Assembly: GCA_026225155.1 (NCBI GenBank)
Contig: JAMFSG010000158.1
Location: 1 to 7,826 of the forward strand
From: Verrucomicrobiota bacterium
Lineage (GTDB): Bacteria > Verrucomicrobiota > Verrucomicrobiia > Limisphaerales > UBA11358
DNA length: 7,826 bases
Direction: 5' to 3'
This document shows, piece after piece, positions 1 through 5,479 of this stretch. The notes under the pieces were generated by a model. It ran no database searches and was not told the origin of the DNA. It worked only from the letters and a program-made list of their open reading frames with translations. Within the stretch, counting starts at the first letter, position 1. Each line of letters begins with the position of its first letter. The position numbers and the translations under genes are program-made.

Positions 1-504
1 CATCACATCACGCGCGAATACAGCATTGATCCGTTTGAATTTGCCCGCGTGCGCGATGTGATGGACCAGGATGTGCCGGTGATTTCTGCCACAATGAAAC
101 TTTCCGAATTTTCCGACCGCATCGCAGACGGCGACGACAAACTCAACCGCCGTCAGGGAACTTTGATTGTGGATGAACTAAATGAACTGGTTGGCATCAT
201 CACGCGCGGTGATATCGTCCGCGCTCTGCGAAAAAATCAGTCGGCGGAAATGACCGTGATCGAAGCAGGTAGCACAGAATTGACGGTCACCTTTCCTGAC
301 GAACCGCTACACGATGCGCTTACGAAAATGTTGAGCCGCAATGTCGGCCGCCTGCCCGTAGTGGAACGCGGCCACCCGAAAAAAATCATTGGCTATCTCG
401 GCCGTGCGGCAATCCTTTCCGCGCGGATGAAAATTCACGAAGAAGAAAACGTGCGGCAAAAAGGTTCGGCTTTTCATAATCTGGCCAAGCCAAAACTGGC
501 CTAA
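1..504 (+). CDS. C-terminal CBS-domain pair, probably of a ClC chloride channel/antiporter (5' partial)
   Basis: The frame is open from the first base, so the gene starts before the window; a GTG at 49 is in frame but lies inside the domain and is not a credible start. The visible 167 residues contain two CBS domains: the first about residues 18-76 (DVMDQDVPVI to GIITRGDIVRAL), the second about 84-142 (VIEAG to GRLPVV then IIGYLGRAAIL). CBS pairs bind adenine nucleotides and regulate the protein they are attached to. The paired pattern 'RVRDVM', 'GIITRGDIVRAL', 'MTVIEAG' and 'GYLGRAAIL' followed by an acidic 'HEEENVR' tail matches, as I remember it, the cytoplasmic tail of bacterial ClC chloride/proton antiporters. 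The CBS call is firm; the ClC assignment is inference because the membrane domain is outside the window. A CBS-only protein or another transporter with a CBS tail is possible. The short basic end (NLAKPKLA) looks like a natural C-terminus. Confidence 0.7.
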   Translation, partial: HHITREYSIDPFEFARVRDVMDQDVPVISATMKLSEFSDRIADGDDKLNRRQGTLIVDELNELVGIITRGDIVRALRKNQSAEMTVIEAGSTELTVTFPDEPLHDALTKMLSRNVGRLPVVERGHPKKIIGYLGRAAILSARMKIHEEENVRQKGSAFHNLAKPKLA

Positions 505-509
505 TTTTT

Positions 510-581
510 ATGCTCAATGTTGCTTTGCTGAAATTCATCATCGCCGCGCTTTCCGGCGCGATCATCCTTTACGCGCTTTGA
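510..581 (+). CDS. possible 23-residue single-span membrane peptide
   Basis: An ATG five bases after the CBS gene stop opens a 23-codon frame (MLNVALLKF...IILYAL) ending in TGA at 579-581. It is almost entirely hydrophobic with one lysine near the N-terminus, so it would form a single transmembrane helix. Its stop overlaps the TTG start of the next gene (TTGA), a typical translational-coupling arrangement. No Shine-Dalgarno site is visible, but most genes here lack one. I do not recognise a family. It could be a real small membrane protein, a leader used for coupling, or chance. The main support is that it fills the gap between the two neighbours almost exactly. Confidence 0.3.
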   Translation: MLNVALLKFIIAALSGAIILYAL

Positions 582-976
582 CCGTGCCGCGTTTCAAATA
601 TTTTCGCGATCCGCTTTTTCTGACCGGCTGCGCGGCTTATGCCATCAACCGCTGGCTCGTCAAACCGCACGTCCATACCGGCTTTTTTCACAACCATTTT
701 AATGACTGTTGGCTGATTCCCTGTGCACTGCCGCTCGTGCTCTGGTTGCATCAGCGATTTGGTTTGCGCCCGCACGACGATCCCCCGCGCATTTCCGAAA
801 TCGTGCCGCACTTGATCTTCTGGTCAATACTGTTCAAAGGAATCGGCCCAAAAATCTATTCGCACGCAACGCCCGATCCGTGGGATGTGCTTTGTTATTG
901 CGGTGGCGGAATCACCGCGTGGCTTTGGTGGCATCAGGAACAATTATTTCGGCGGTGGCAAGCAAATGAGTTTTGA
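578..976 (+). CDS. conserved 4-TM membrane protein of unknown function
   Basis: The protein has 132 residues with four likely membrane segments at about residues 11-28, 44-60, 75-94 and 102-119. A loop between the first two holds a His/Asn/Asp-rich patch (HTGFFHNHFNDC, about residues 33-44), and a loop after the second carries RPHDDPP (64-70). A conserved-looking PDPWDV motif precedes the last span. I recall similar short proteins with 'HNHFNDCWLIP' and 'DPWDV' motifs as uncharacterised membrane proteins in Verrucomicrobiota and Planctomycetota, but know no function. The start is a TTG overlapping the upstream TGA; a GTG at 584 would shorten the protein by two residues. The 3' end overlaps the methyltransferase ATG by 11 bases, so the two are probably co-translated. 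The polar patch could bind a metal, which is speculation. Confidence 0.75.
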   Translation: MTVPRFKYFRDPLFLTGCAAYAINRWLVKPHVHTGFFHNHFNDCWLIPCALPLVLWLHQRFGLRPHDDPPRISEIVPHLIFWSILFKGIGPKIYSHATPDPWDVLCYCGGGITAWLWWHQEQLFRRWQANEF

Positions 977-1679
977 TCTGCTTGCGCCAGTTTACCGCTG
1001 GATGGAAATCATTTGCGCCGGCGAAAAAATGCACCACTGTCGCATGGCGTTTCTTGATGAAATTCCGCAGCCGAAAAAAATCCTGCTGCTCGGCGAAGGC
1101 CACGGTCGTGCCCTGGCCGAATGCCGCCGCCGTTTTGCGGACGCGCAAACAACCTGTGTGGACGCGAGCGAAAAAATGCTGATTCAAGCACGACGACAAT
1201 TGCAGCTCGAAAATCTTGATGCCAGCCGCGTGGAATTCATTCACGCCGATATTTTGAACTGGTCGCCGCCCGCCCAAACTTACGACCTGATCATCACTAA
1301 TTATTTTCTCGATTGTTTTCGCCCGGAACAACTGACGCAAATAATCCCAAAAATTGCCGCCAGCGCGGCATCCAACGCGAATTGGCTGCTCGCTGACTTT
1401 CAACTTCCCGCCACCGGATTCAAACGCATTCGTGGCTGGCTGATTCTCCGACTGCTATACATTTTTTTTTCGCCTCACAACTCGATTATCAGCGAATCAA
1501 ATAACGAAGCCCGATTCATTTTTGGAAAATGCCGGTTTTACTTTGCACCGCCGCCGGGAAATCGAATGGGATTTGTTGCACGCCGAGTGGTGGCGTTCTT
1601 CAAGAAAAACCGGACATTGCAAAGCCACGTAAATTTCGATGGTTTAATTTCCATCAAGTGTGCAGCGACAGCGATGTAG
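966..1679 (+). CDS. class I SAM-dependent methyltransferase, apparently frameshifted at a T9 run
   Basis: The N-terminal about 168 residues are a recognisable class I methyltransferase (Rossmann fold, SAM-binding): glycine motif ILLLGEGHGR (39-48), acidic residue at the end of strand 2 in CVDAS (D66), FIHAD (91-95), and the post-motif DLIITNYFLDCF (107-118) followed by WLLADF. The substrate is unknown. The ATG at 966 is chosen because it opens the family-like sequence MSFDLLAPVYRW and overlaps the upstream stop; the frame is open further upstream to 885, but that stretch lies inside the neighbour. After nine Ts at 1462-1470 this frame gives a 69-residue tail with no family resemblance that runs 26 bases into the convergent LysR gene. 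Reading one base on gives RLTTRLSANQ, then FLENAGFTLHRR and LLHAEWWR, stopping at 1630-1632, which fits the usual C-terminus of such methyltransferases. The intact product would be 221 residues, from 966 to 1632. Confidence 0.8.
   Translation: MSFDLLAPVYRWMEIICAGEKMHHCRMAFLDEIPQPKKILLLGEGHGRALAECRRRFADAQTTCVDASEKMLIQARRQLQLENLDASRVEFIHADILNWSPPAQTYDLIITNYFLDCFRPEQLTQIIPKIAASAASNANWLLADFQLPATGFKRIRGWLILRLLYIFFSPHNSIISESNNEARFIFGKCRFYFAPPPGNRMGFVARRVVAFFKKNRTLQSHVNFDGLISIKCAATAM
1462..1470 (+). other. T9 homopolymer at the methyltransferase frame break
   Basis: Nine consecutive Ts follow an ATA-CA context inside the methyltransferase gene. With eight Ts the codons would read ATT TTT TTT CGC and continue in the frame encoding the family-like C-terminus to 1632. 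With nine, translation goes into an unrelated tail. The run may be an assembly or sequencing length error, a real inactivating indel, or a site of transcriptional slippage. The sequence alone cannot separate these. Confidence 0.7.
1638..1655. terminator. weak hairpin between convergent genes
   Basis: GATGG (1638-1642) and CCATC (1651-1655) form a perfect 5-bp inverted repeat around an 8-base A/T loop. It lies after the restored methyltransferase stop (1632) and touches the end of the LysR gene, where a bidirectional terminator would be expected. The stem is short and lacks a proper T tract on either side, so it is only a weak candidate. Confidence 0.25.
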
Positions 1680-2559
1680 CCTCACATAGACCGATAAAAG
1701 TTTCTTCGGCGAGGTTCAATCGTTTGCCTCGCCAGTGCATGATGCCCCAGCGTCGTTGCAGTTTTCGCCGCCCCAATGGCAACGCGACGAGCGAGCCTTC
1801 TTTAATCTCCTTTCGGGCGATCCACGGTGCCAAGATGCTCACGCCAATGCCGAGTTTCACCAATTCCTTCGTCGCTTCCATGCTCCCCGCTTCAATCACG
1901 GTGTTCAGCACCATCTGCTCATGGCGAAAATATTCCTCAATCAGCCGGAACGTGATGCTCCGTTTGTTATAGAGAATATAATTCTGGCGCGGAATCTCCG
2001 GTCGTTCGACGCGTCCGGCCTTAGCCCAAGGATGCAACGCAGACACGATGAAATGCAATTCATCCGTGAAGAGTGGATGCGATTCCAGTTGCGGTTCGTT
2101 GCTTGCGAGTGACAACGCCACATCAATCCGTTGGTTTAATAAAGCCGCGACGAGTTCGGGTGTATCGCCCGGTTCGATGGTGATGGTGTGTTCGGGAAAG
2201 CTTTCTTTGAATTCGCGCAATACCGGCGGCAGGATGTGCTGGCACGCGGTCGTGCTGGCTCCGATACGCAACCGTCCGCGACCCCATTTCCCGAGATGGC
2301 CAAGCGTTTCGCGGGCGGTCTCCATTTCCTGTAAAATTTTTTTTGCGTGATGCAAAAGTTGTTCGCCCGCCTGCGTCAGCACAACTTTTTTGCCCAGCCT
2401 GTCCAAAAGGCGACAGCCAATATCATTCTCCAACGCCTTCATTGAATGACTGATGCCCGATTGCGTGAGGTGCAGCTCACGCGCAGCCTGCGTGAAACTG
2501 CCCGTGCGCGCCAAGGTGCAGAACGCGCGAACCTGCCGACTATCAATGGGTGAGTTCAT
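1654..2559 (-). CDS. LysR-family transcriptional regulator
   Basis: This is a 301-residue LysR-type regulator of normal family length. The N-terminal winged helix-turn-helix spans about residues 8-66 (RQVRAFCTLARTGSFTQAAR, then LTQSGISHSMKALE and GCRLLDR), followed by the linker helix (LLHHAKKILQEME) and a periplasmic-binding-like effector domain from about residue 95 (GRLRIGASTT) to the end. The ATG at 2559 is preferred over an upstream in-frame GTG at 2631, because the extra 24 residues do not resemble LysR proteins and MNSPIDSRQ is a typical start. It is transcribed divergently from the porin, and the nitrate genes follow on the other strand. LysR proteins usually regulate divergent neighbours, so a role as regulator of nitrate uptake, comparable to cyanobacterial NtcB or the CysB/Cbl group, is likely but inferred. 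The effector is unknown. Confidence 0.93.
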   Translation of the reverse strand: MNSPIDSRQVRAFCTLARTGSFTQAARELHLTQSGISHSMKALENDIGCRLLDRLGKKVVLTQAGEQLLHHAKKILQEMETARETLGHLGKWGRGRLRIGASTTACQHILPPVLREFKESFPEHTITIEPGDTPELVAALLNQRIDVALSLASNEPQLESHPLFTDELHFIVSALHPWAKAGRVERPEIPRQNYILYNKRSITFRLIEEYFRHEQMVLNTVIEAGSMEATKELVKLGIGVSILAPWIARKEIKEGSLVALPLGRRKLQRRWGIMHWRGKRLNLAEETFIGLCEATSLSLHT

Positions 2560-2566
2560 GTATGAA
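2555..2566. promoter_or_regulatory. perfect inverted repeat over the LysR start codon
   Basis: TTCAT-GT-ATGAA is a perfect 5+5 dyad that includes the LysR start codon on the minus strand. LysR regulators often repress their own gene by binding near its promoter or start, so this may be an autoregulatory half of the operator region. It could also be chance at this length. Confidence 0.25.
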
Positions 2567-2577
2567 TTCCGCTCATC

Positions 2578-2591
2578 ATTTCCATAGAAAT
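2578..2591. promoter_or_regulatory. candidate LysR operator (inverted repeat) in the divergent promoter region
   Basis: ATTTC-CATA-GAAAT is a perfect 5+5 inverted repeat 19 bases upstream of the LysR start codon, in the intergenic region shared with the porin. It is A/T-rich and dyad-symmetric, as LysR sites usually are, although it does not have the exact T-N11-A spacing. Position and symmetry are the only evidence. Confidence 0.35.
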
Positions 2592-2620
2592 TAAGAGTAG
2601 CAATCATCACGCCAGAAACA

Positions 2621-2640
2621 ATTTTTGGCACGCGCGCGGC
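2621..2640 (+). promoter_or_regulatory. candidate sigma-54-like (-24/-12) promoter of the porin gene
   Basis: ATTTTTGGCAC at 2621-2631 carries a perfect TGGCAC -24 element, and a GC doublet follows at 2639-2640, giving the diagnostic GG-N10-GC spacing. The -12 element reads CGGC instead of the consensus TTGC, so only the GC is conserved. A start of transcription would fall near 2650, leaving an untranslated leader of about 108 bases. The same 11-base element with the same spacing recurs before the nasS-like gene (4316-4335), which is the strongest argument that it is functional. Sigma-54 control would suit nitrogen genes, but a LysR activator normally works with sigma-70. Confidence 0.4.
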
Positions 2641-2758
2641 TAACCCTCCGCCAGTGGCATTAAATCACCGCGAGTGAATAAAAAAATGCACAACAGAATT
2701 TAACCGCACCCATCGAAACCAAATAGCCTGACGCCCAACGGAAAACCGTAAGCCGAAA
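2641..2758 (+). other. leader region upstream of the porin
   Basis: This A-rich stretch holds small dyads: TCAC-CGCGA-GTGA at 2665-2677 and ACGG-AAAA-CCGT at 2738-2749, the latter ten bases before the porin ATG. Neither is followed by a T tract. I looked for the paired hexaloop hairpins bound by ANTAR antiterminators such as NasT and did not find a convincing pair. Confidence 0.3.
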
Positions 2759-4267
2759 ATGAAAAATAAAACCAAACTAAAACACTTCACTGTTGCCACG
2801 ATTGCCGGACTGCAACTCGCGTTGCCGGCGTTTGCGGACGGCACGGACAGTCCCGGCAGCACTCCGCCCGCGCCGGACAATTCCACGGCGGCGCAGGCGG
2901 CGGAGATTGCTGCCTTGAAAAAAGAGGTGCAGGAACTGGCTCAAAAAGTAGAGGCATTGCAAGGCCAGCCAACCGCAATCCAGTCACATTCGTCATATCA
3001 AGACCTTGATCAAAAGGTCAAAATTCTGGAACGCGAACGCGAGGAAGACCAAGCGGATGCGGCGGCTTCGGTAAAAACGCAACCGAAAATCTCATTGAGC
3101 GCAAATGGTTTCAGTTTCGGTTCGGCGGATTCAAATTTCGTCGCGACCTTGCATGGAATGATTCAGGCGGACAGCCGGACATTCTTTGTGGGTCACGCAG
3201 TGAATAATGCCAACGACGGTTTTCTCTTGCGCCGGGCGCGGCCGATTTTTACGGGCACGGTGTTCCACGATTTTGATTTCAACCTGACCCCTGAATTTGG
3301 CGGCAGCGCGGTGCAGATTTTGGATGCTTATGTGAATTACCATTTTGATCCGGCGTGGCAATTGGAAGCGGGAAAATTCAAATCCCCGGTCGGATTGGAA
3401 CAATTGCAAGCAGATCCTTATACCTCTTTCAATGAACGCTCGCTGGCGAATGATCTGGTGCCGAACCGCGATCTAGGTGCGGAATTGCATGGAGAGCTTT
3501 TTGGCGGCGTGCTGAGTTATGCAGCAGGAATTTTTGACGGAGCACCGGATTACATTGGCACTACGGCGAATGTGGACGCGGACGATGGCAAAGCGTTTGC
3601 CGGACGGTTTTTTATTCAGCCGTGGAAAACGTCAAGTGTTGACGCATTGAAAGGTTTGGGCGCTGGCCTCGGTGGCAGCTACGAATATGATCGCAATGGT
3701 GCCAGCGGTTTGACCACCGGTTACACCACAGACGGACAGCAAAAGTTTTTTACTTACGGCGGCACGACTGCGCCTGACGGCACGCACTGGCGTATTTCGC
3801 CGCAAGGTTATTATTACTATGGTCCCTTCGGTTTGCTGGGTGAATATGTCATTTCCGACCAGCGGGTTTCATTGACCACCGCCGGGGCCAAGCCGGTGGA
3901 TTTGCAGAATACGGCGTGGGAAATCTCCGCCGGTTGGGTGTTGACCGGCGAAGACGCAGGCTACAATGGCGTGACACCACTGCATCCCTTCAACCTGCAT
4001 AATGGCGGTTGGGGTGCGTGGCAGGTTGTGGCGCGTTACGCGGATTTGGATGTGGACGACGATGCTTTCAAGGACGGTTTTGCGGCTGCGGGTTCAGCTT
4101 CGGAAGCGCGCGCTTGGTCGCTGGGACTCAACTGGTATTTGAATCGCAACATCCGCCTGAACACCAGTTTTTCGCACACCACCTTTTCGCTTTATCACGG
4201 TGCGAGCACTTCGGTCACCAAACAACCGGAAGACGTGCTTTTTACCCGCATCCAACTTTCGTTCTGA
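2759..4267 (+). CDS. OprO/OprP-type outer-membrane porin with N-terminal coiled coil
   Basis: The protein has 502 residues. It starts with a signal peptide (basic MKNKTKLKHF, hydrophobic core, likely cleavage after AFA at residue 26), then a Pro/Ser-rich linker and a coiled coil at about residues 45-98 (AALKKEVQELAQKVEALQ, then DLDQKVKILERERE). The rest fits the phosphate-selective porin O/P family: FLLRRARP (155-162), ILDAYVNYHF, GKFKSPVGLE (205-214), an NER segment, then alternating strands. It ends in FTRIQLSF, a terminal-aromatic beta-signal for outer-membrane insertion. This family forms trimeric anion-preferring channels; the coiled coil may span the periplasm or help trimerise, as in other coiled-coil porins. 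With nitrate genes downstream it may admit nitrate, which is inference. It precedes the nasS-like gene by 101 bases, and no clear terminator separates them. No strong Shine-Dalgarno site is visible. Confidence 0.88.
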   Translation: MKNKTKLKHFTVATIAGLQLALPAFADGTDSPGSTPPAPDNSTAAQAAEIAALKKEVQELAQKVEALQGQPTAIQSHSSYQDLDQKVKILEREREEDQADAAASVKTQPKISLSANGFSFGSADSNFVATLHGMIQADSRTFFVGHAVNNANDGFLLRRARPIFTGTVFHDFDFNLTPEFGGSAVQILDAYVNYHFDPAWQLEAGKFKSPVGLEQLQADPYTSFNERSLANDLVPNRDLGAELHGELFGGVLSYAAGIFDGAPDYIGTTANVDADDGKAFAGRFFIQPWKTSSVDALKGLGAGLGGSYEYDRNGASGLTTGYTTDGQQKFFTYGGTTAPDGTHWRISPQGYYYYGPFGLLGEYVISDQRVSLTTAGAKPVDLQNTAWEISAGWVLTGEDAGYNGVTPLHPFNLHNGGWGAWQVVARYADLDVDDDAFKDGFAAAGSASEARAWSLGLNWYLNRNIRLNTSFSHTTFSLYHGASTSVTKQPEDVLFTRIQLSF

Positions 4268-4315
4268 AGCGATCAAAATCCGTTGGCTCAAAAATCAAAA
4301 CTTAACGTCGAACCC

Positions 4316-4335
4316 ATTTTTGGCACATGACCCGC
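4316..4335 (+). promoter_or_regulatory. candidate sigma-54-like (-24/-12) promoter of the nasS-like gene
   Basis: ATTTTTGGCAC (4316-4326) is identical to the element before the porin. The GC doublet at 4334-4335 again gives GG-N10-GC, with CCGC in place of the consensus TTGC. Transcription would start near 4347, leaving about 22 bases before the ATG at 4369. That would place the start at or just before the GGAGG at 4348-4352, so that site might be lost or sit at the extreme 5' end of the message. It suggests that the transport and signalling genes have their own promoter in addition to read-through from the porin. Confidence 0.4.
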
Positions 4336-4347
4336 TTAATCTTAAAT

Positions 4348-4352
4348 GGAGG
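4348..4352 (+). promoter_or_regulatory. GGAGG with unusually long spacing to the nasS-like ATG
   Basis: This is the clearest Shine-Dalgarno-like sequence in the window, but it lies 16 bases before the ATG at 4369, beyond the usual 5-10. An in-frame TAG at 4360 rules out an upstream start in the same frame. It is either a suboptimally spaced ribosome site or coincidental. Confidence 0.35.
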
Positions 4353-4368
4353 TTAAAAATAGCAATCC

Positions 4369-5472
4369 ATGAACAAAAAACGCCAGATTCTAAAAGACCA
4401 GTTAACACTACGGAAACTGCGTGTTGGTTTTGTGCCACTGACAGATTGCGCGCCGCTGGTGATGGCGCATGAACTCGGCTTGTTCCGCAAATTTGGTTTG
4501 AACGTGGAATTAAGCCGCGAACTTGGCTGGGCGACGATCCGAGACAAAGTGATCCACGGCGAATTGGAAGCCGCGCACGCCGTTGCTGGCATGCCCGTGG
4601 CTGCAACGCTGGGGTTGGGTTCGATCAAATGCGATTGCCTGACGGCGCTCGTGCTGAACTTGCATGGCAATGCGATCACACTTTCGGAAGAATTATGGAA
4701 AAGCGGTGTGCGTGATGGTGCAACCTTGCGCACGGAAATCAACTGCTTGCGCCGGGAAAAAACCTGCACCTTCGGCGTAGTCTATTCTTTTTCGTCGCAC
4801 AACTTTCTGCTGCGCGACTGGCTGACAGCTTCGGGCATTCATCCCGACCGCGATGTGCGTATCGTCGTCGTGCCGCCCGCGCAGATGGTGGGAAATCTTA
4901 AAGCTGGAAATCTGGATGGCTTTTGTGCCGGCGAACCGTGGAATTCCGTGGCCGTGCAAGCGCACGCCGGATGGTGCGTGGCGAGCAGCGCGGAACTTGC
5001 GCCTGGTCATCCTGAAAAAGTTCTCATGGTGCGCCGCGATTTTGCGGAGCAGCGCGATGAAGAACATCTCGCGCTCGTCGCCGCGTTGCTGGAAGCCTGC
5101 AAGTTTTGCGACGCGCCGGACAACCGCGAGCAGATCATCGCGACGCTTGCGCAACCAGCTTACCTCAATGTTCCCACGGCGGTCTTGCGGCGCGGTTTCA
5201 GTCCGGAATTTGATTTTGGCCACGGCGAAAAACGGCCGATCGCCAACTTCAACGTCTTTTACCGGCACAACGCGAACGAGCCTTCCGCCGACAAGGCCGC
5301 GTGGATTCTGCAACGGCTGCGCGCCAGCGGATTGTGCGTGGATGCTGGGGCTCTTAATGCCGATTTGGGTCAACGCATTTTCCGTAAGGATATTTTTGAC
5401 CGGGCCATCTCGGTTAACAAACCTCCAAATTATTTGAACCGTAAAAAATCAATCGAAGCGATCCTTGCCTAA
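4369..5472 (+). CDS. nasS: NrtA/CmpA-family nitrate-binding protein without signal peptide; NasS-like sensor
   Basis: This 367-residue protein belongs to the NrtA/CmpA/NasS family. It begins LRVGFVPLTDCAPLVMAHELGLF (split lobes of a type II binding fold), then ELGWATIRDK (W54), LHGNAITLS (98-106), SSHNFLLRDWL with H144, VVVPPAQMV (167-174), FCAGEPWN (185-192) and HPEKVLMVRRDF (K217). These align with the nitrate-pocket segments of NrtA as I recall them (Trp, Gln, His, Gly, Lys), except that the Gln position appears to be Asn101. The N-terminus (MNKKRQILKDQLTLRK) is basic with no hydrophobic core and no lipobox, so the protein should be cytoplasmic. No ABC permease or ATPase gene adjoins it. 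Both facts favour a NasS-type nitrate/nitrite sensor, which in proteobacteria holds the RNA-binding antiterminator NasT, over a transporter component. No nasT is in the window, so the partner is unknown. Its stop is seven bases before the transporter ATG. Confidence 0.75.
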   Translation: MNKKRQILKDQLTLRKLRVGFVPLTDCAPLVMAHELGLFRKFGLNVELSRELGWATIRDKVIHGELEAAHAVAGMPVAATLGLGSIKCDCLTALVLNLHGNAITLSEELWKSGVRDGATLRTEINCLRREKTCTFGVVYSFSSHNFLLRDWLTASGIHPDRDVRIVVVPPAQMVGNLKAGNLDGFCAGEPWNSVAVQAHAGWCVASSAELAPGHPEKVLMVRRDFAEQRDEEHLALVAALLEACKFCDAPDNREQIIATLAQPAYLNVPTAVLRRGFSPEFDFGHGEKRPIANFNVFYRHNANEPSADKAAWILQRLRASGLCVDAGALNADLGQRIFRKDIFDRAISVNKPPNYLNRKKSIEAILA

Positions 5473-5479
5473 TTTTTCC

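Noticed and set aside
49..51. GTG as start of the CBS-domain gene
   Set aside because: The frame stays open to the window edge and the residues before it (YSIDPFEFAR) look like part of the same protein, so it is an internal codon.
912..1403. Open frame of 163 codons on the minus strand
   Set aside because: It lies opposite the end of the 4-TM gene and the methyltransferase, has no family resemblance, and is explained by codon bias of the real genes.
1735..2112. Open frame on the plus strand within the LysR gene
   Set aside because: The LysR protein on the opposite strand is clear over the full length, so this is its shadow.
2665..2677. Hairpin TCAC-CGCGA-GTGA as a terminator
   Set aside because: The stem is only four base pairs and is followed by As, not Ts, on the + strand.
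2641..2758. Possible ANTAR (NasT) target leader before the porin
   Set aside because: Only small isolated dyads are present; no pair of hairpins with six-base loops carrying the expected A and G, and no terminator with a T tract.
2560..2758. NtcA-type site (GTA-N8-TAC)
   Set aside because: No match found in the divergent promoter region on reading.
4693..5373. Open frame of 226 codons on the minus strand
   Set aside because: It is antisense to the nasS-like gene, whose family motifs run through the whole stretch. The reverse frame has an Arg/His-rich composition and no recognisable domain.
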